From positions 496,001 through 560,000 of the forward strand of contig JAQQWL010000012.1 of NCBI GenBank assembly GCA_038363925.1: DNA of 64,000 nucleotides, read 5' to 3'. Source of the DNA: Apiospora phragmitis. Lineage: Eukaryota > Ascomycota > Sordariomycetes > Amphisphaeriales > Apiosporaceae. The notes under the pieces are model-generated. The model saw nothing but the letters and a program-made list of their open reading frames with translations. It ran no database searches and was not told the origin of the DNA. Shown in pieces: positions 45,181 through 57,173 of the stretch (position 1 is its first letter; each line of letters begins with the position of its first letter). A program made the position numbers and the translations under genes.

Positions 45181-47018
45181 ATGGACAGCCTTTGTAAAAC
45201 GTCAGAGGGGATGGACGCTCCTTCGTTGGCTGTGCTAGGAGCGAAGCAGGATGCGGAGAAGGGCCCCCAAAGTCTGGAAGACTCGACAACCAGGCCTGAA
45301 CCGCCGTACTCCATCTTCACCCACGGCGAGAAAGTCTGGATCAGCTCCCTGGCTTCGTTCGGTGCCATGTTCTCCACGCTAAGTAGCTACATCTATTTCC
45401 CCGCCCTAGTGCCCATGGCGACCGATTTCGGCGTCTCCCTCACGCTGATCAACCTCACCGTGACTTCGTACCTGGTGGTGGCTGGCATCGCGCCGGCGTT
45501 CATGGGCGACCTCGCTGACCAAGGCGGTCGCCGACTGGCCTATATCGTCATGTTCGTTCTGTTCTTCGCATCCAATATCGGAATTGCGCTGCAAAGTTCC
45601 TATGCTGGCCTCCTTGTCCTGCGCATGCTGCAAAGCGCTGGCTCTTCTGGTAAAATTACTCCCTTCCAGTCTACTAATTACTTAGTATTCTCCCCTCGCT
45701 GACTGGCAGTAGGTACATACGGCGCCTCCTATGGGGTCTTGGCCGACATCACCACGGTCGACGAGCGTGGGTCCTATGTGGGATCGTTACTGATATTGTG
45801 CGTACTCACGATATCACGCCAAGAAAGATGGGCTTGCTGATGATATCCAGCACCAATGCAGCACCGAGCTTCGGGCCAGTCGTGGCAGGCGTGCTGACCC
45901 AGAAGCCGGGCTGGAGATGGATCTTCTGGTTCCTAGCCATACTCACCGGGGGTATACCTCCTAGCTGTCTTGTTCCTTCTCCCAGAAACGCAGCGGAAGA
46001 TGGTGGGCAACGGTAGCGTCAGGACATCGGGCATCAGCAGCAGTCTCTTCGGGTTGGTCGTGAGAGACCGAACTCGGGAACCAGAACAGATACCCTTAGC
46101 CCGCAAGCGACACTACCGTATACCGAACCCCTTTGCATGCATCAGGCTACTGTGCGACAAGGCGAACTTCTCGGTCATCTGCATCGGATCGATCACCTAC
46201 GCCGTCAAAATGGCCCTCCAGACCTCTTTGGCAGCCCAGTGCGTCGAGATTTACCAACTAGACTACCTGCAAGCCGGACTCGTCTACATCCCGTCAGGGG
46301 TTGGGGGCGCCATGGGCTCCTATGCTACTGGTAGGGCTCGTACATGGCTGGTTCTGCTGAATAAGCAGATGCTGACTTCTAGCAGGGAAGGTCTTGAACA
46401 TGAACATTCGGAGGTTCGCGTTGAAACACGGATTGGAAGATGGCCGTTACCAGAAGGGAAATGACATCTCAGGATTTCCCATTGGGGAAGCCCACTTTCA
46501 GGGGTTTCATGCCTTAGTGGTCACCAGTGCTTTAGGTACAATGGCCTATGGAGTAAGCCTGATGGAAATGACTGTAAGTACATAGTTTGTATCCCTTCTG
46601 AAAAGCCTAGGAAAAACACTTGGTTTGACTAACAATCTCCTATTAGCATATCTCAGTCTCCCCCGATTATGCAATCTTGACGGGCGCTACAACTTCGTGT
46701 ATCTTCACGGTAAGGCCTCCGCCATTTTGTGGTTCCCACGTCTCCACTGGGCCAGTACTGATACTACCGTTGCCATCCTAGATGTGCGGCACACTACTGA
46801 CCGATTTGAACCCAACGGTATCGGCTACTGTTCAGGCATCGTACAACCTGGTCAGGTGTCTGGGTGCCGGTGTGGGCATTGCCATCCAACAACCGCTCGA
46901 AGACGCAGTGGGCCCTGGGTGGTGTTTCGGCATCTACGCCGTCATCTTGCTTCTCGAAATTCTTGTTGGGTATGTGCTCTTGAAACATGGTCAGAGTTGG
47001 AGGCAACCAAAGTCATAG
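45181..47018 (+). CDS. MFS transporter, DHA1 type (QDR-like), one frameshift
   Basis: Six exons (45181-45649, 45713-45797, 45851-46330, 46386-46573, 46647-46709, 46782-47018) sum to 1522 nt, one more than 507 codons. The extra base is in the G run 45948-45952: with four G the text reads LAILTG then [16 protein letters not shown], as expected at the end of helix 6. N-terminal 55 cytosolic residues, then [20 protein letters not shown] (helix 1), motif [14 protein letters not shown], helix 4-5 [36 protein letters not shown] (motif C-like), and a last helix [17 protein letters not shown]. Such carriers extrude drugs or organic ions with proton antiport at the plasma membrane. Substrate unknown. 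Confidence 0.86.
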
Positions 47019-47654
47019 AGATGTTCATCCTTAACTAAAACCACACTGAAGACGGGGAGATATCACGACTGCAGGTTATTAACGTAAAATTCATCTAAGT
47101 AACCCAAATGCATAGTAATTACACCGGCTTCCCCGTAAACACCACTGTACTGAGATGGTATACAAGATTGTGTGTCAGTTCGCTTAACACATCACTATAA
47201 AAAGGGGCTCGGGCCCTGTTCTTGCTAAAGATTTCAATCGACTGCAGGACGTGATTGGGAGCATCCTAGTAAACGTTTGATGTAAGGGGTGTTCTTCCGG
47301 AGGTAGGTTGATGCAACTCTGGGCGGTACGTACCAGAGGTGTTGGTTGTGGCAGTCGCATCCCGGACACAACTTGACATCTGTCACCATTTGTTGTTCAG
47401 ATTTCTTCTCCGTCTCTTTTCATCTTACTCTCTCGGCGTAACTTCACGTCGAGGAAAGGCTATGCAAAAAATAAGTAATGCCACTTGCATCAATCCTTCG
47501 CTCGTTTGACCTGATCTGATAAGTCTGCTTCTGTGTCTTCTTTTCACTGTTTATCAGACCCTGGTTTCAATCCGTTCGATAGTCAACTGTTATATCCAAA
47601 CACTGCAAACCGCTCAGTTGAGCCTATAATCAAGTCACAGCTAGATCCGATCTG
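47019..47654. other. Intergenic region
   Basis: 3' flank of the MFS gene and upstream sequence of the next ORF. No gene seen. Confidence 0.45.
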
Positions 47655-48735
47655 AGCATCTTCTCGTCATGAAGTTCATCCTGGTCCCTTCCATTTCCGT
47701 AAGGTTCATGGAGCCAGCGCAATTAGCCCCCAGTCACCCTGGTGTCATTATCAAGAAGGTCACATTAACAATATTCCTGGTTCTCTCGATGTAGATCTTG
47801 TGAATTTGAAACACTGCAAAGGAGTATGCTTACAACAGCTTAGCTTTGAACACAGTGTGCTATCGGGGGAATACGCAACCTACACAACTACTTGGTATCG
47901 CCATTTTCCCGTGCCGAATGGCCCAGGCATTATTTGGAGCCTCCTGGACTTCTTGGACATCGATATTTATGGGACAAGACATCATATTAAAACCGATGCC
48001 CCGACGAGTTATGAGAAGGCAGTGCCGTCTTTTCTCAACACAAGCTCTGCAGATGCCCCAAGACTTGCCTTCACTGCTCTACATACTCATGTGTTCTGCT
48101 ATCCCAAGCAAGGATCCAGGGAGATACTTGCACTGGAGGATGCCACACTCGTTGATTTCGACTACCTTGGCATCGATCGCTTCGAGTATGAGTACCATCG
48201 CTTGGCCGACCAGAACGCCGAGGATCGCTTCTGCAGCCGCCTGCGTCGTCTTGGAGCCAAGCGTTGGACGAGCATGGAGAGGTTCAAGGCCGTCACTGCG
48301 GCCAACGAGGGTTATGTGGATTTTGAAACGGCCATCACCGTGCCCGAAGCGGCGGGCAGAATCCCGCCGTCTCGATTTGAGCGGAACTGGTATACCTTCT
48401 GTATCCAAGACAAGAGCAACGATGTCCTGTTGATGGAGATGCCAAGACGCATTCCGCGCCTGGAGCTTCTGCCGGAGTGGCAGACCAGTATGGAGCACGT
48501 GGAAGGGCACTACGAATGGGAGCAAGCCGAGAACTTCCCCGAGAACAGGAGGTTGGCCTTGGCGCGCAACATGAAGGAAAAGTGCCAGCTGATGGCCCAC
48601 ATCGGTGCAAAGCCTCTCAGCCTCCATGAAGCTATGGAGATGGTATCGGGGGAGGATGTAGTCAAGACCGCCGAGGAGAAATGCGGCCGCAACTCTAACT
48701 CCCCGTCGGATGAAACCAAAGCTTCAGAACTTTGA
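47655..48735 (+). CDS. Hypothetical protein, start unresolved
   Basis: The frame is open from 47655 to the stop at 48735 (about 360 codons) but has no early ATG. An ATG at 47669 begins a different frame (MKFILVPSIS, then a GTAAGG that could be a donor) but does not join in phase with any clear acceptor. The protein-like body starts about 47800: CLQQLSFEHSVLSGEYATYT, YRHFPVPNGPGIIWSLLDFL, and later ALEDATLVDFDYLGIDRFEY. The acidic/basic C-terminal third is helical (RLALARNMKEKCQLMAHIGA). No family recognised. One missing base near 47790 or an undetected intron would give a complete gene. Confidence 0.5.
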
Positions 48736-49685
48736 AGTTGGAAATAGCATAGCTAGATTTTGTCCAATGCCAGTACGATTCACCAAGAATACGGTTCCGG
48801 ATGTCATTGGGAGGATTAGGGCCAGAGCACCATTTAAGATATCCAGGTCAAGCTGCTCAGGACAGATGCAGTCAAGGTCGTGGGCAGAAACCCGGCAAAA
48901 AAAGAACAAAACATACAACACCAAGGATTCCCAGGTCGTCACCGACCCTAGTACTAATTTGGCTCTCTAAGCTCTTACCTGGGGGAGAGCGGATGCCGAC
49001 CTTACACAATAAAGTGTTCCAAAAAGGGAAGACGCCGCACCGCCGCACGAGCCATGCCAAAAAGGCCTAGATTGAAGCAAAACGGATTAAAACGGTAGTT
49101 AGTACCGTATACTATCCTTTACGATTTACAGATTCTCCTACCGTTCTCCTTGTACCTTCGCTTCGCAGGTATTGAGTGGCCCAATCACGCTCAACCTTGA
49201 ACCAGCCGCCCTGATAAATATACGCCCAGTCTTTTCATAGCCCGCACTCATAACTTGACACTCGATTCGGTGGCAGGGCTATGCGAGGATCAGTTAGAGA
49301 CTATGAACCCGGCCTTCTCTACCTTCTTCTGTGTTTTTCCATTTCGCTCCCAACCAATAGCCTGTTTTGCATCACACCCAACATCCAGGATTCGGCATAC
49401 AGCCTGCAGCCATGGCATTTCTTACTCGTCCGTATTGGACATATGGTAGTTGCCCGCCGGCTGGTGGTGAGTCATGACTGCCTTTCTGGCTGAAATAAGT
49501 CCATTGGGGCCAACGTCTACATGCGGCCCGGGCCTCCGGTCGGACAACAAATTGACATTCATCATCATCATCATCAATTATAAAACACCAGATTGTCCTC
49601 GCATCAAGGCATCCAGTGAATACGTGTGGTATTTACCAATTTCCATCTAAATCACATTTTCCGACTGTCCCCAATACACATCAAC
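48736..49685. other. Intergenic region
   Basis: No conserved ORF. A short CAT microsatellite lies at 49560-49575. The last bases lead directly into the HET gene. Confidence 0.45.
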
Positions 49686-49787
49686 GAACAAGCAGTGGAG
49701 ATGTGCGAGGCTTGCCATCATTTGTGCAACTGTACTGAACAAGCAGCGGAGTTGTGCGAGGCTTGCCATCATTTATGGATCTCTACT
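49686..49787. repeat. 51-bp tandem duplication at the start of the HET gene
   Basis: 49686-49736 and 49737-49787 are near-identical 17-codon units, EQAVEMCEACHHLCNCT and EQAAELCEACHHLWIST. Each carries Cys-x-x-Cys-His-His. The first copy contains the likely start codon at 49701. Confidence 0.9.
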
Positions 49788-51579
49788 GTTGAACAAGCGC
49801 GTGATTATGCAAATAACGACGACAAATATAGCGAAATACGTCTCCGAGCGGAACTGAATCTTTTACAAAACCACAGCACATGCCGATTATGTAACTATTG
49901 GTATAATGAATTACTGGGCAGTATCAATCATGAGCCACGGGAGATTGCTGACGGGACTGTTATTGTCGAATTTTGGATTCCATCATTTGGTCTAGACAAC
50001 GATCTTGGTCGTGTTCATGTGACATTGACCCTTGAGAAAGGCATGATGCAATCAAAACACGGGTTCGAGATGCGAGTCTGGGCTGATGAAAGTACCTCTC
50101 CCTAATCTATGAATACTTCTCTGCTTTGGTATATGTTGTCCCGAGACTGATCAACTTAAAGGAACCTGGGCTGCTGCCTTTGTCAGCCTCAACTCACCAC
50201 TGTCTACAGATGACAGCCTGGAGGCAGTGTCTCTATACAAGACTTGGTATAACGATTGTCTAACGTTAGACAAAGATTGTAAACTTACCGTATCCGGACA
50301 CGAGGTCGATGAGATGACGGGACCAGAATTGCCTACTCGCGTTCTGGATCTTGGCAAGACAACAGCCAAGGATCTCATTCTTCTGGAAAGCAAGGGGTTA
50401 CGTGGACAGTACTGCGCGCTTAGCTATTGCTGGGGACCCCCAAACACGCAGACCTTTCTCACTACCAAGGGGAGCCTTCAAGACCGTCTTGATGGGATCG
50501 ACTTTGAACATCTACCGAAAACCTTCCAAGACGCGGTCCAGATAACTCGCGCGCTTGGAATTAGGTACCTCTGGGTTGACGGACTCTGCATTATCCAAGG
50601 AGATGAACAAGACTGGCAGTCAGAAGCTGGGAAAATGGGAACTGTATACGAAAACGCTTCCTTAGTGATCGCCGCATCGGCGTCGACAAAACGTACACCA
50701 AGGTTGCTTTGCGAAAAGCAGACCCTGGAATCAAACAGTTTTGGACCTCCCATACTATTCAGCAACTGGCGATAGGAGAGGCTTGATCCACGCATCTATA
50801 CTTCGTACGACCGAAGTTTCTCTAAGTGATTGCCCCCTCCGAAAGCGAGGTTGGACTTTACAGGAAGCCCATTTCGCAAGGAGGACCATCAACTTCACGT
50901 CAGTAGGCCCAGTGTGGTGTTGCAAAGAGGACCAATACGACGAAGCCAACCATGAAGTAGAACTCGAGCTCTATAAGGAATGGGACCATATACTCCAGGA
51001 GTATTCTCGAAGGCAACATACGCACAAGTCGGACCGTCTCATTGCTCTACGAGGATACGCCATGGAACTACAAAAGAAAACTGGGGATCTATATAAATGG
51101 GGATATTTCCAGTCTGAGCTTCCCGGTCAGCTTCTCTGGTCGATTGATGAACGTGCACCCAACTCTGAAGATATCGTGAAAATACCCTCTTGGACATGGG
51201 CATCAAAAGGTGGTGAGAAGGTTTTCTGGACCACGCAGAGCATGGAGTTGCAAACTGTTATTGACCACAGGAGCATTCACATAACGGAGTCCGGTGTATT
51301 GTCGCTCAAAAGCAAAACAATAACCTGCTATTCCGCCGACACCAACTTTGAGCACGGTTTTAAGCCAAATGCAATATTTCCGGCCTTCAGAATATATCTG
51401 GGATCCTTTCGGGGTTCAATGGCCGGTGTCAGCCGCTACTTCACTTTGCCGAGTCTCTTCATTGTAGCAATCAACGAATGCAAGCTGTGGCTATCTTTGA
51501 TGGAGGGCATTGCGGTATAATGCAGTTCCTTCCCCTAATGACTACCACTGCTGCGGACTGCCGAAAGTATGGACTCTAA
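49701..51579 (+). CDS. HET-domain (heterokaryon incompatibility) protein, frameshifted
   Basis: Exon 1 (49701-50091) carries the duplicated CEACHHL motif, CRLCNYWYNEL and a beta-rich stretch; intron 50092-50161 (GTACCT...AAAG) joins in phase. The HET domain follows: YCALSYCWGPPNTQTFLTTK, LPKTFQDAVQITRALGIRYL, WVDGLCIIQGDEQDW, VYENASLVIAASAS, and after a frame break at a T run (50739-50742) RKRGWTLQEAHFARRTINFT. One T fewer restores the frame. A second shift near 51480 probably leads into AVAIFDGGHCGIMQFLPLMT with stop at 51579 instead of 51520. HET proteins trigger growth arrest or cell death when incompatible strains fuse; many sit next to STAND genes, as here. Whether this copy is functional depends on whether the two one-base shifts are real. 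Confidence 0.82.
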
Positions 51580-53261
51580 CAGCTTCGATCGCGCGGCCAA
51601 TACATAACGCTGATTTGATCGACAGTCAAATCAACCTGTTTCAACTCAACGTCGAAGATTTACCTTATGATGAGACGCTATATGTAGGTGCTGATCCCAG
51701 CGACTAGTGCATGCAGTACACTGGCTAACCTGTCCTACAATACGTTTAAGGACGTTTTTCTCGGTCTCCTCTTGGTCAAACAGCCCCTTACAGACGTTAC
51801 TTACCGGCGCGTGGGGTTAGGGCTCTCTATGGTATTAGCAGGCGCTCTTCAGGAATGCCGAAGCGAGGAAATTCTTATTGTTTAATGGTTCAGGAGTGTT
51901 AAGACCTAGCCTAATTATGCGGCTCAGACCCACTACGGAACGGAGCTACAATGGCCTGGCCAGGCCACGACAGACGCTACGAAGGCCTGCACCGAGAAGT
52001 GAGGGGAAGGACCTCAGAATATTTGACCCTGCTGCCTGCACGAACACGACCTTAGATAGGAAGGCTGCACTCACTGCTTATTGGATGGTTTGCGAATTGG
52101 CACGTAATAAGTCCACGGTTGGGTAAAACATAGCCGGACTACTTGGGTACGGCGGTGCGTTAGACAGTATACTTGGACTTGCTTTTGCAAATAACAAGCC
52201 TGGTTTATGTCTTCGTTAATACTGAAATATACGCCCGGCCTACGGTAATGCTGTGACCACCAATCTTCAGATACCATAAATGCCGTTCTACACTGCGGGC
52301 AATCCCGGCGCTGTGGCTAATGAAAAACAAACGGCGGGGTGCGGAGCCTAGTGCTGTATTATTTTATCATCTGCAGTCTGCCTTCTAGAACGCCTGGCTG
52401 CGGGCCGCACCGTTGACTTGCTCTTCAGTAAGTCACGGTTTAAGAGACTGGACTGCTCAAATAACCCAGCACCAATCCTGCCAACACAGTCGGCGCCAAC
52501 TGGGTCAATTGATCGTCATTGCGGCCTGACTAGTTACACCTAATCCGATTAGTCGCATCATTTTCGACGCTCTTACAGGCAATCTATACAGTCCCCTTTA
52601 CATGGATAGCTTTTTAGTAATTGGCCGTTGGCCGATGCATAAACGCAGAATCGCTACATGCACGCCCAGCTAGGCTGAATGTTGGTGGGGCCATGAGAGG
52701 ATGAGGGGAAGATAGTGGGCAGAAGGTACAAAACAATGACCGTCTCAGAAGGCCGGATAGGGAAAACGGTCAAGCTCCGTCTCCTGTCAGTAATACACCT
52801 CTCTGCTGCTTATATATGGGAGAGCGGACGGGATCCTGAGTATTCAGCAGGATATGGTCGTATGTGAGAATTTAATCGTTTTTGACGGTTTATATTCGTT
52901 ATTGCTCCGCGATAGCATATCGCTTGATTCGGTGAAATGTTTACCGCCCACTTGAAAGATGTGCCACAAAAGTAGCAGTCTACTAATCTTTATGCCAAGT
53001 CAGGTACTTTTCCGGGAGGGGGCATCTGTATCAGCGGCTCAAAGGTTGATTCCGATATCACGAGCGGGATTTAGCGGTCAACCCTTGGCCATCAGGCATT
53101 ACTATTTTCACGAGCTACGTATGTTCTAGCCGAGACGGAATTGGGTTCATCTCATGTTGTTCTTATTAATTATTTAGGCTTAATTCGGCCTAACTTCCAC
53201 TCGTTTCCACAACATATGAGACTGTTATTCGTGGACGCCCGGCAGTCTACGAGAGCCTACC
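51580..53261. other. Gene-poor region
   Basis: About 1.7 kb with only short random ORFs on both strands (51688-51885, 51878-52126, 52071-52277). Nothing recognisable. Last 100 bp: 3' flank of the mannosidase gene. Confidence 0.5.
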
Positions 53262-54938
53262 CTACACAGGTGTCTTGGCCATAACCTTGAAGGGGTGCGC
53301 CTCGGTATTGTACACAAAGTAGTTCTTGTGTTCGCCGCTCCCGGGCGCTTTTTCGAATCCGACGTCCCACTCGCCCTTGTTCTCGGCCTGGATGAGGTAC
53401 TGGTACTTGAGCGTCTCGGCCAGCATGAAGCTCTGCATGATGCCGCCGCGGATGCCGCCGCCGTCCACCTTGAGCACGTTGCTGATGGAGCCGAAGCCGC
53501 CCGGCACGCGCATCGTGCGGTTCTGCGCCAGCGTGTAGGCCCAGGCCACGTCGCGCCAGTACGCGTCGCCCGTCCACTGGTGCGCATAGTACCAGCTCTC
53601 GACGGCCTCGGGCGCCTGGCCGGCGGCCGTGTAGTAGTCCTGCAGGTAGTAGCCCGCGCGCTCGTAGTAGTCGGTCTGGTTCGCGAGGGCCGGGTCGGTC
53701 CGGAGGGCCTCGATGTCCCAGCTGTACAGCGCAGGGCCGATGCCGGCCGCCGTCTGCCGGTACCCGTTGGCGCACCACTCGCTGAAGTTCAGGCCGTACG
53801 GCAGCCAGTCCGGGCGGTCGAGCGCCGTGCTGCCGAGGATGAAGGCGCTGCCGATGAAGCAAGCGAGCGACTCGCTGTAGTTGACCTGCTGCGTGCCGGT
53901 GAAGGCGGCCGCCATGGTCAGGTCCGGCCGCGACGACGGGTGCGACAGGAGGTGCGCGATGGTCGAGTCGGCGGCCTTGGTGAACCGCTCGCCGTACTGG
54001 GCGTATTTCTCCGGGTCGTAGACGTACATCTTGACCAGGTACTCGTAGGCCGAGTCGTTGCCCGAGACCCAGCCGCCGTACTGGTCCAGGATCTCGCCCG
54101 TCTCGACGCTGAAGTTGCCGCCCGTGAGGCCGGGCCAGACCTCAGACGAGGGCGCTCAGCCAGTAGCTCTCGGTCTTCTGGGCCAGCGCGCCGTACTGGG
54201 GGTCGCCGGTGAGGTCCGAGAGGTGCTGCCATTCGAGCACGAGCGTGCCCATCTCGGCCAGGCCGGCCGTCTGGGTGCCGTCCGCCATCTTGGCGGCATC
54301 GGAAGAGGTCCGGTTCTCGATGAAGAGGGAGCCCACGGGGATGCCCGAGGTCGTGTTGAAGGCAAACTTCAAGGTGTCGGCCAGGGTCTTAGCCTGGCTC
54401 AGGAGCGTCTCGGCGCGGGTAGCGTTGACCTTCAGGTGGCTAAAGGGCCCCTTGAGCAGATCGTACGAAGACAGCAGTCCGCCGAGGTAGCGAATGTTGG
54501 TCTCGAACAGGCTGACGACGCTGGGCTCCGGGGTGTTGGTCTTGGTGAAGTCGATGGTGGGGATGTACTCCAGGATGGTGTTCACGATGTCCGTCTGCTC
54601 CATGATGATGGCCGTGTCCAGCCCGTCCACGGCCGTCGCGCCCCAGCCGTTGCGGTCGTCCGAGTAGTTGCCGTACAGCGGCCGCAGCGAGTCGTGCGGG
54701 AAGGCCTGGGTGTAGTACGCGCCCCAGGCAAACCGGAACATCTCGACCACGGCGTCGGCGCGGACGGTCTGGTTGGACTCGAACGCGGAGTAGTCATAGT
54801 TGGATCCGCGCTGCTTGGGTATGCCAGTGCTGCGGCGGCGGAGGGCTCATCTGCAGGAGCAGAAATTGCGCTTGGGACGAGATATACAAGCACAGCGGCG
54901 TAGGACGCCAGCCGGAGTGTCGCTTTAACCCCAATCAT
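53262..54938 (-). CDS. Class I alpha-1,2-mannosidase (GH47), two compensating frameshifts
   Basis: The start at 54938 gives a signal peptide (MIGVKATLRLASYAAVLVYL, cleavage near AIS-AP). One G short at 54824-54825 moves the frame from AAAL to GIPKQRGSNYDYSAF; one base too many near 54148-54152 ends the first frame at WLSALV and the next frame reads SSEVWPGLTGGNFSVETGEI. Net length 1677 nt, 558 codons plus stop. GH47 hallmarks: RADAVVEMFRFAWGAYYTQA, FPHDSLRP, NGWGATAVDGLDTAIIM, ETNIRYLGGLLSSYDLL, AEMGTLVLEWQHLSDLTG, SFMLAETLKYQYLI and near the end NTEAHPFK, whose Thr ligates calcium. The enzyme trims Man-alpha-1,2-Man from N-glycans in the secretory pathway or outside the cell. Single exon. 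Confidence 0.9.
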
Positions 54939-55925
54939 GGCGATCGGTTGACTTGAAGAACTGGGTAAATGGCAGACTTTTTGACCAGACCCAGCAGAGA
55001 GGATGCGTGGGGGCTTCCAATCCCAGGGACAATGGGGTGCAGTGCTGGTTTATATCCGTGTGAGATAGGAGAAGCAGCCCGCGACCAGCCACCCAGTTGC
55101 ATTAATTACTACCTAGATAAACTTTACCGGGGTCAGGCAGGGCAGGGGGCCGCAAGATTACAGGATGCTACACACTATGCACGTTCCCGGGATCCCCCGC
55201 ACCAGGCCACCCGACGGCTCACCCCGCCATCCCCGCCCATTCTTTGATAGGCTTAGCAGATCATCATGATACTCAGGGGAAAGTAAGCAAGTATACGTAT
55301 GTGAATAGTGCTAGTGGGCAGGCGAAAAAGTGACGTTTCCTGTTACTTATTTCGGTGTCGGGACAGGCGGGATAATGATGACCGGCGCAGCCGAAAGTTG
55401 ATGGGATAGTAGTCGGTTATTTAAATTGAGTTCCGTATCTGCAAGCATGAAAGTATGTCAGGCTTGGCAGGTCTCCATGCGACGCACTTAGTTCGGATGA
55501 GCTCTGGTCCTATACCCAAGGCATACCCCTTAGCTCGCAAAACCAGTCCACACGTGAGTACAATGATTCTGTCAATTAACTCTTTGGCTAATGCTGGGAG
55601 GAACTGAGGACCAGTTTTGAACTCTCTTCATCCGAATATATCGTGGAAGCGAACATCTCTCCACAATACGGACTGCATGTGTGCCAGCCACAGAGGTAAG
55701 CAACGGTAAGAGATGAGTATCGGAGATTCGTAGGAGAATAAAAGTCTTTCTCGGATGGAAGGAGGTTGGGCCAAGTGTCAGCTAGTAATTGGCAGAAGCA
55801 TAACCATATCAGCTCTTCACGTCCGTTGTCGAGAGAAGGCACAGCCATTGTTGGTAGTCGAGGAAGTTTGGATCAATAAATTTGTCTATGATAGTAGTCA
55901 GGCCGTAGCCCCTGAAAGGAGAATA
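54939..55925. other. Intergenic region
   Basis: Promoter side of the mannosidase gene and 3' flank of the feruloyl esterase. No gene seen; the minus ORF at 55588-55848 has no supporting features. Confidence 0.45.
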
Positions 55926-57173
55926 TTACATCAGACGAGCTGTCAAGGCAGCGATAGTAACAGCATTTGCCGCCGCCAATAGGCCGGGGTCTAGATAGCG
56001 AGCTCTATTACAAGACGACGATCTGGCGACGGGAGGTGACGTGGGTTTTCCTTTCGTGCCAGAAACCGCCGGCCTCGTAAAGTTGCGGAAGAAGTCCTGC
56101 ATGATCTCACTTGCTTGGATGTGCGTGAGGACGTCGCCCGCGGCCAGCTGCGAGAAGTTGGGTTCGGTAGACGGCCAGGCATGTTCTGCCGTAGGGCACA
56201 CGAACTTGTCAGTATTTACTTTACTGATGGTTTCAGCCATCTGTTGAGGAGAATTCGGGCTGGCATACTCATCGTGTCGATCTTGTAGTGTTGTAGCACG
56301 CCCTGGGCGCCCCGGCATGTCCACGTCAGGTGGTGCACCGTGTCGTTGAAGCTGTCTTGCTGATCCGGTGGCGTTTGGCAGCCGTTGCGCTCCGCCCACC
56401 ACGAGAGCCTCAAGATCCGTCAGCTAGGAACAAGCACAATGCAAAAGGCCGGCCATTAGGGGGAAGTATTCTTACCAGTCAGCAATCGGGGGCTCATATC
56501 CCCCCTCGCCCTGCCCCCCGTCGTAGAACACGCTTTCATCAGCGCCACCGTGAAACTCGAGGATCGGTGTCAGGTCACGCGCGGGCTTGCACCCGTCGTC
56601 GGGGCCATGCGCATCAGTGTAGTAGGCCCCCGCGACGGGCGCGAAGGCGGCGAACTCGCCGCCGACCGTGTCGTTACAGGCGAGGGCCCCCAGGAAACCG
56701 GCGCCGTTGGACATGCCGGTGGCGTAGACGCGGGCGCTGTCAACGCAGTAGCGCGCGCGCAGGTCGGCCAGCAGGTCGGCTGTGAACTGCAGGTCCTCGG
56801 GGGCCGTGGCGCGCGAGTAGTTGGCGCCGGCCCAGGCCTGGTCGACGCCGTTGGGGTAGACGACGATCTTGTCGGGCGCGGACTCGTCGAGGCGGCTGTC
56901 TACCTCCAGGAACAGGCCGATGCCCGGGGTGGCCGTGGTAGCCGACCAGGACAGGTACTGCTGCGTGGGCGAGTAGTTGGGCGGCAGGTGCACCGTGTAG
57001 GTCCGCACCATGCCACTGCTCGTTACGAGGTGCGGCAGCGCCGAGGAGAGGTTCGCGGGCCGCCCGCACCCGGACAGGTCTCCGCCCGTGTATATGCCGC
57101 TGTCCCGCGTTGCCAGGGCCGAGACGACCCGGGTGGCAAGGACGGACGATAGCAAGATGTATTTCCTCATCAT
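55926..57173 (-). CDS. Feruloyl/acetyl esterase of the FaeC-like family (CE1-type), secreted
   Basis: Exons 56476-57173, 56269-56408 and 55926-56185 sum to 1098 nt, 365 residues. The first intron acceptor is TTGAG at 56409; using the nearer CTAG would create an immediate stop, while TTGAG gives IADWLSWWAERNGC. Signal peptide MMRKYILLSSVLATRVVSAL. Family marks: YTVHLPPNYSP, VYPNGVDQAWAGANY, nucleophile ATGMSNGAGFLGAL, LEFHGGADESVFYDGG, catalytic KHAWPSTEPN, FFRNFTRP. The oxyanion block is scrambled over about 19 codons: one C too few near 56955 and one G too many near 56933-56935 cancel, hiding VLVGYHGHPG in another frame. It probably releases ferulate or acetate from plant cell-wall xylan. 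A hydrophobic C-terminus (LLAAANAVTIAALTARLM) might be a GPI signal. Confidence 0.85.

Noticed and set aside
45181..47018. Second MFS gene as a pseudogene
   Set aside because: Removing one G from a five-G run gives exactly 507 codons with all motifs, so error is more likely than decay.
36990..48735. Secondary-metabolite cluster (hydrolase, MFS, kinase, unknown)
   Set aside because: No backbone synthase, regulator or oxidase set; the genes are mixed in function and strand.
53295..54903. Long plus-strand ORFs opposite the GH47 gene
   Set aside because: High-GC shadow frames rich in Arg/Val/Gly; the minus strand carries unmistakable GH47 motifs.
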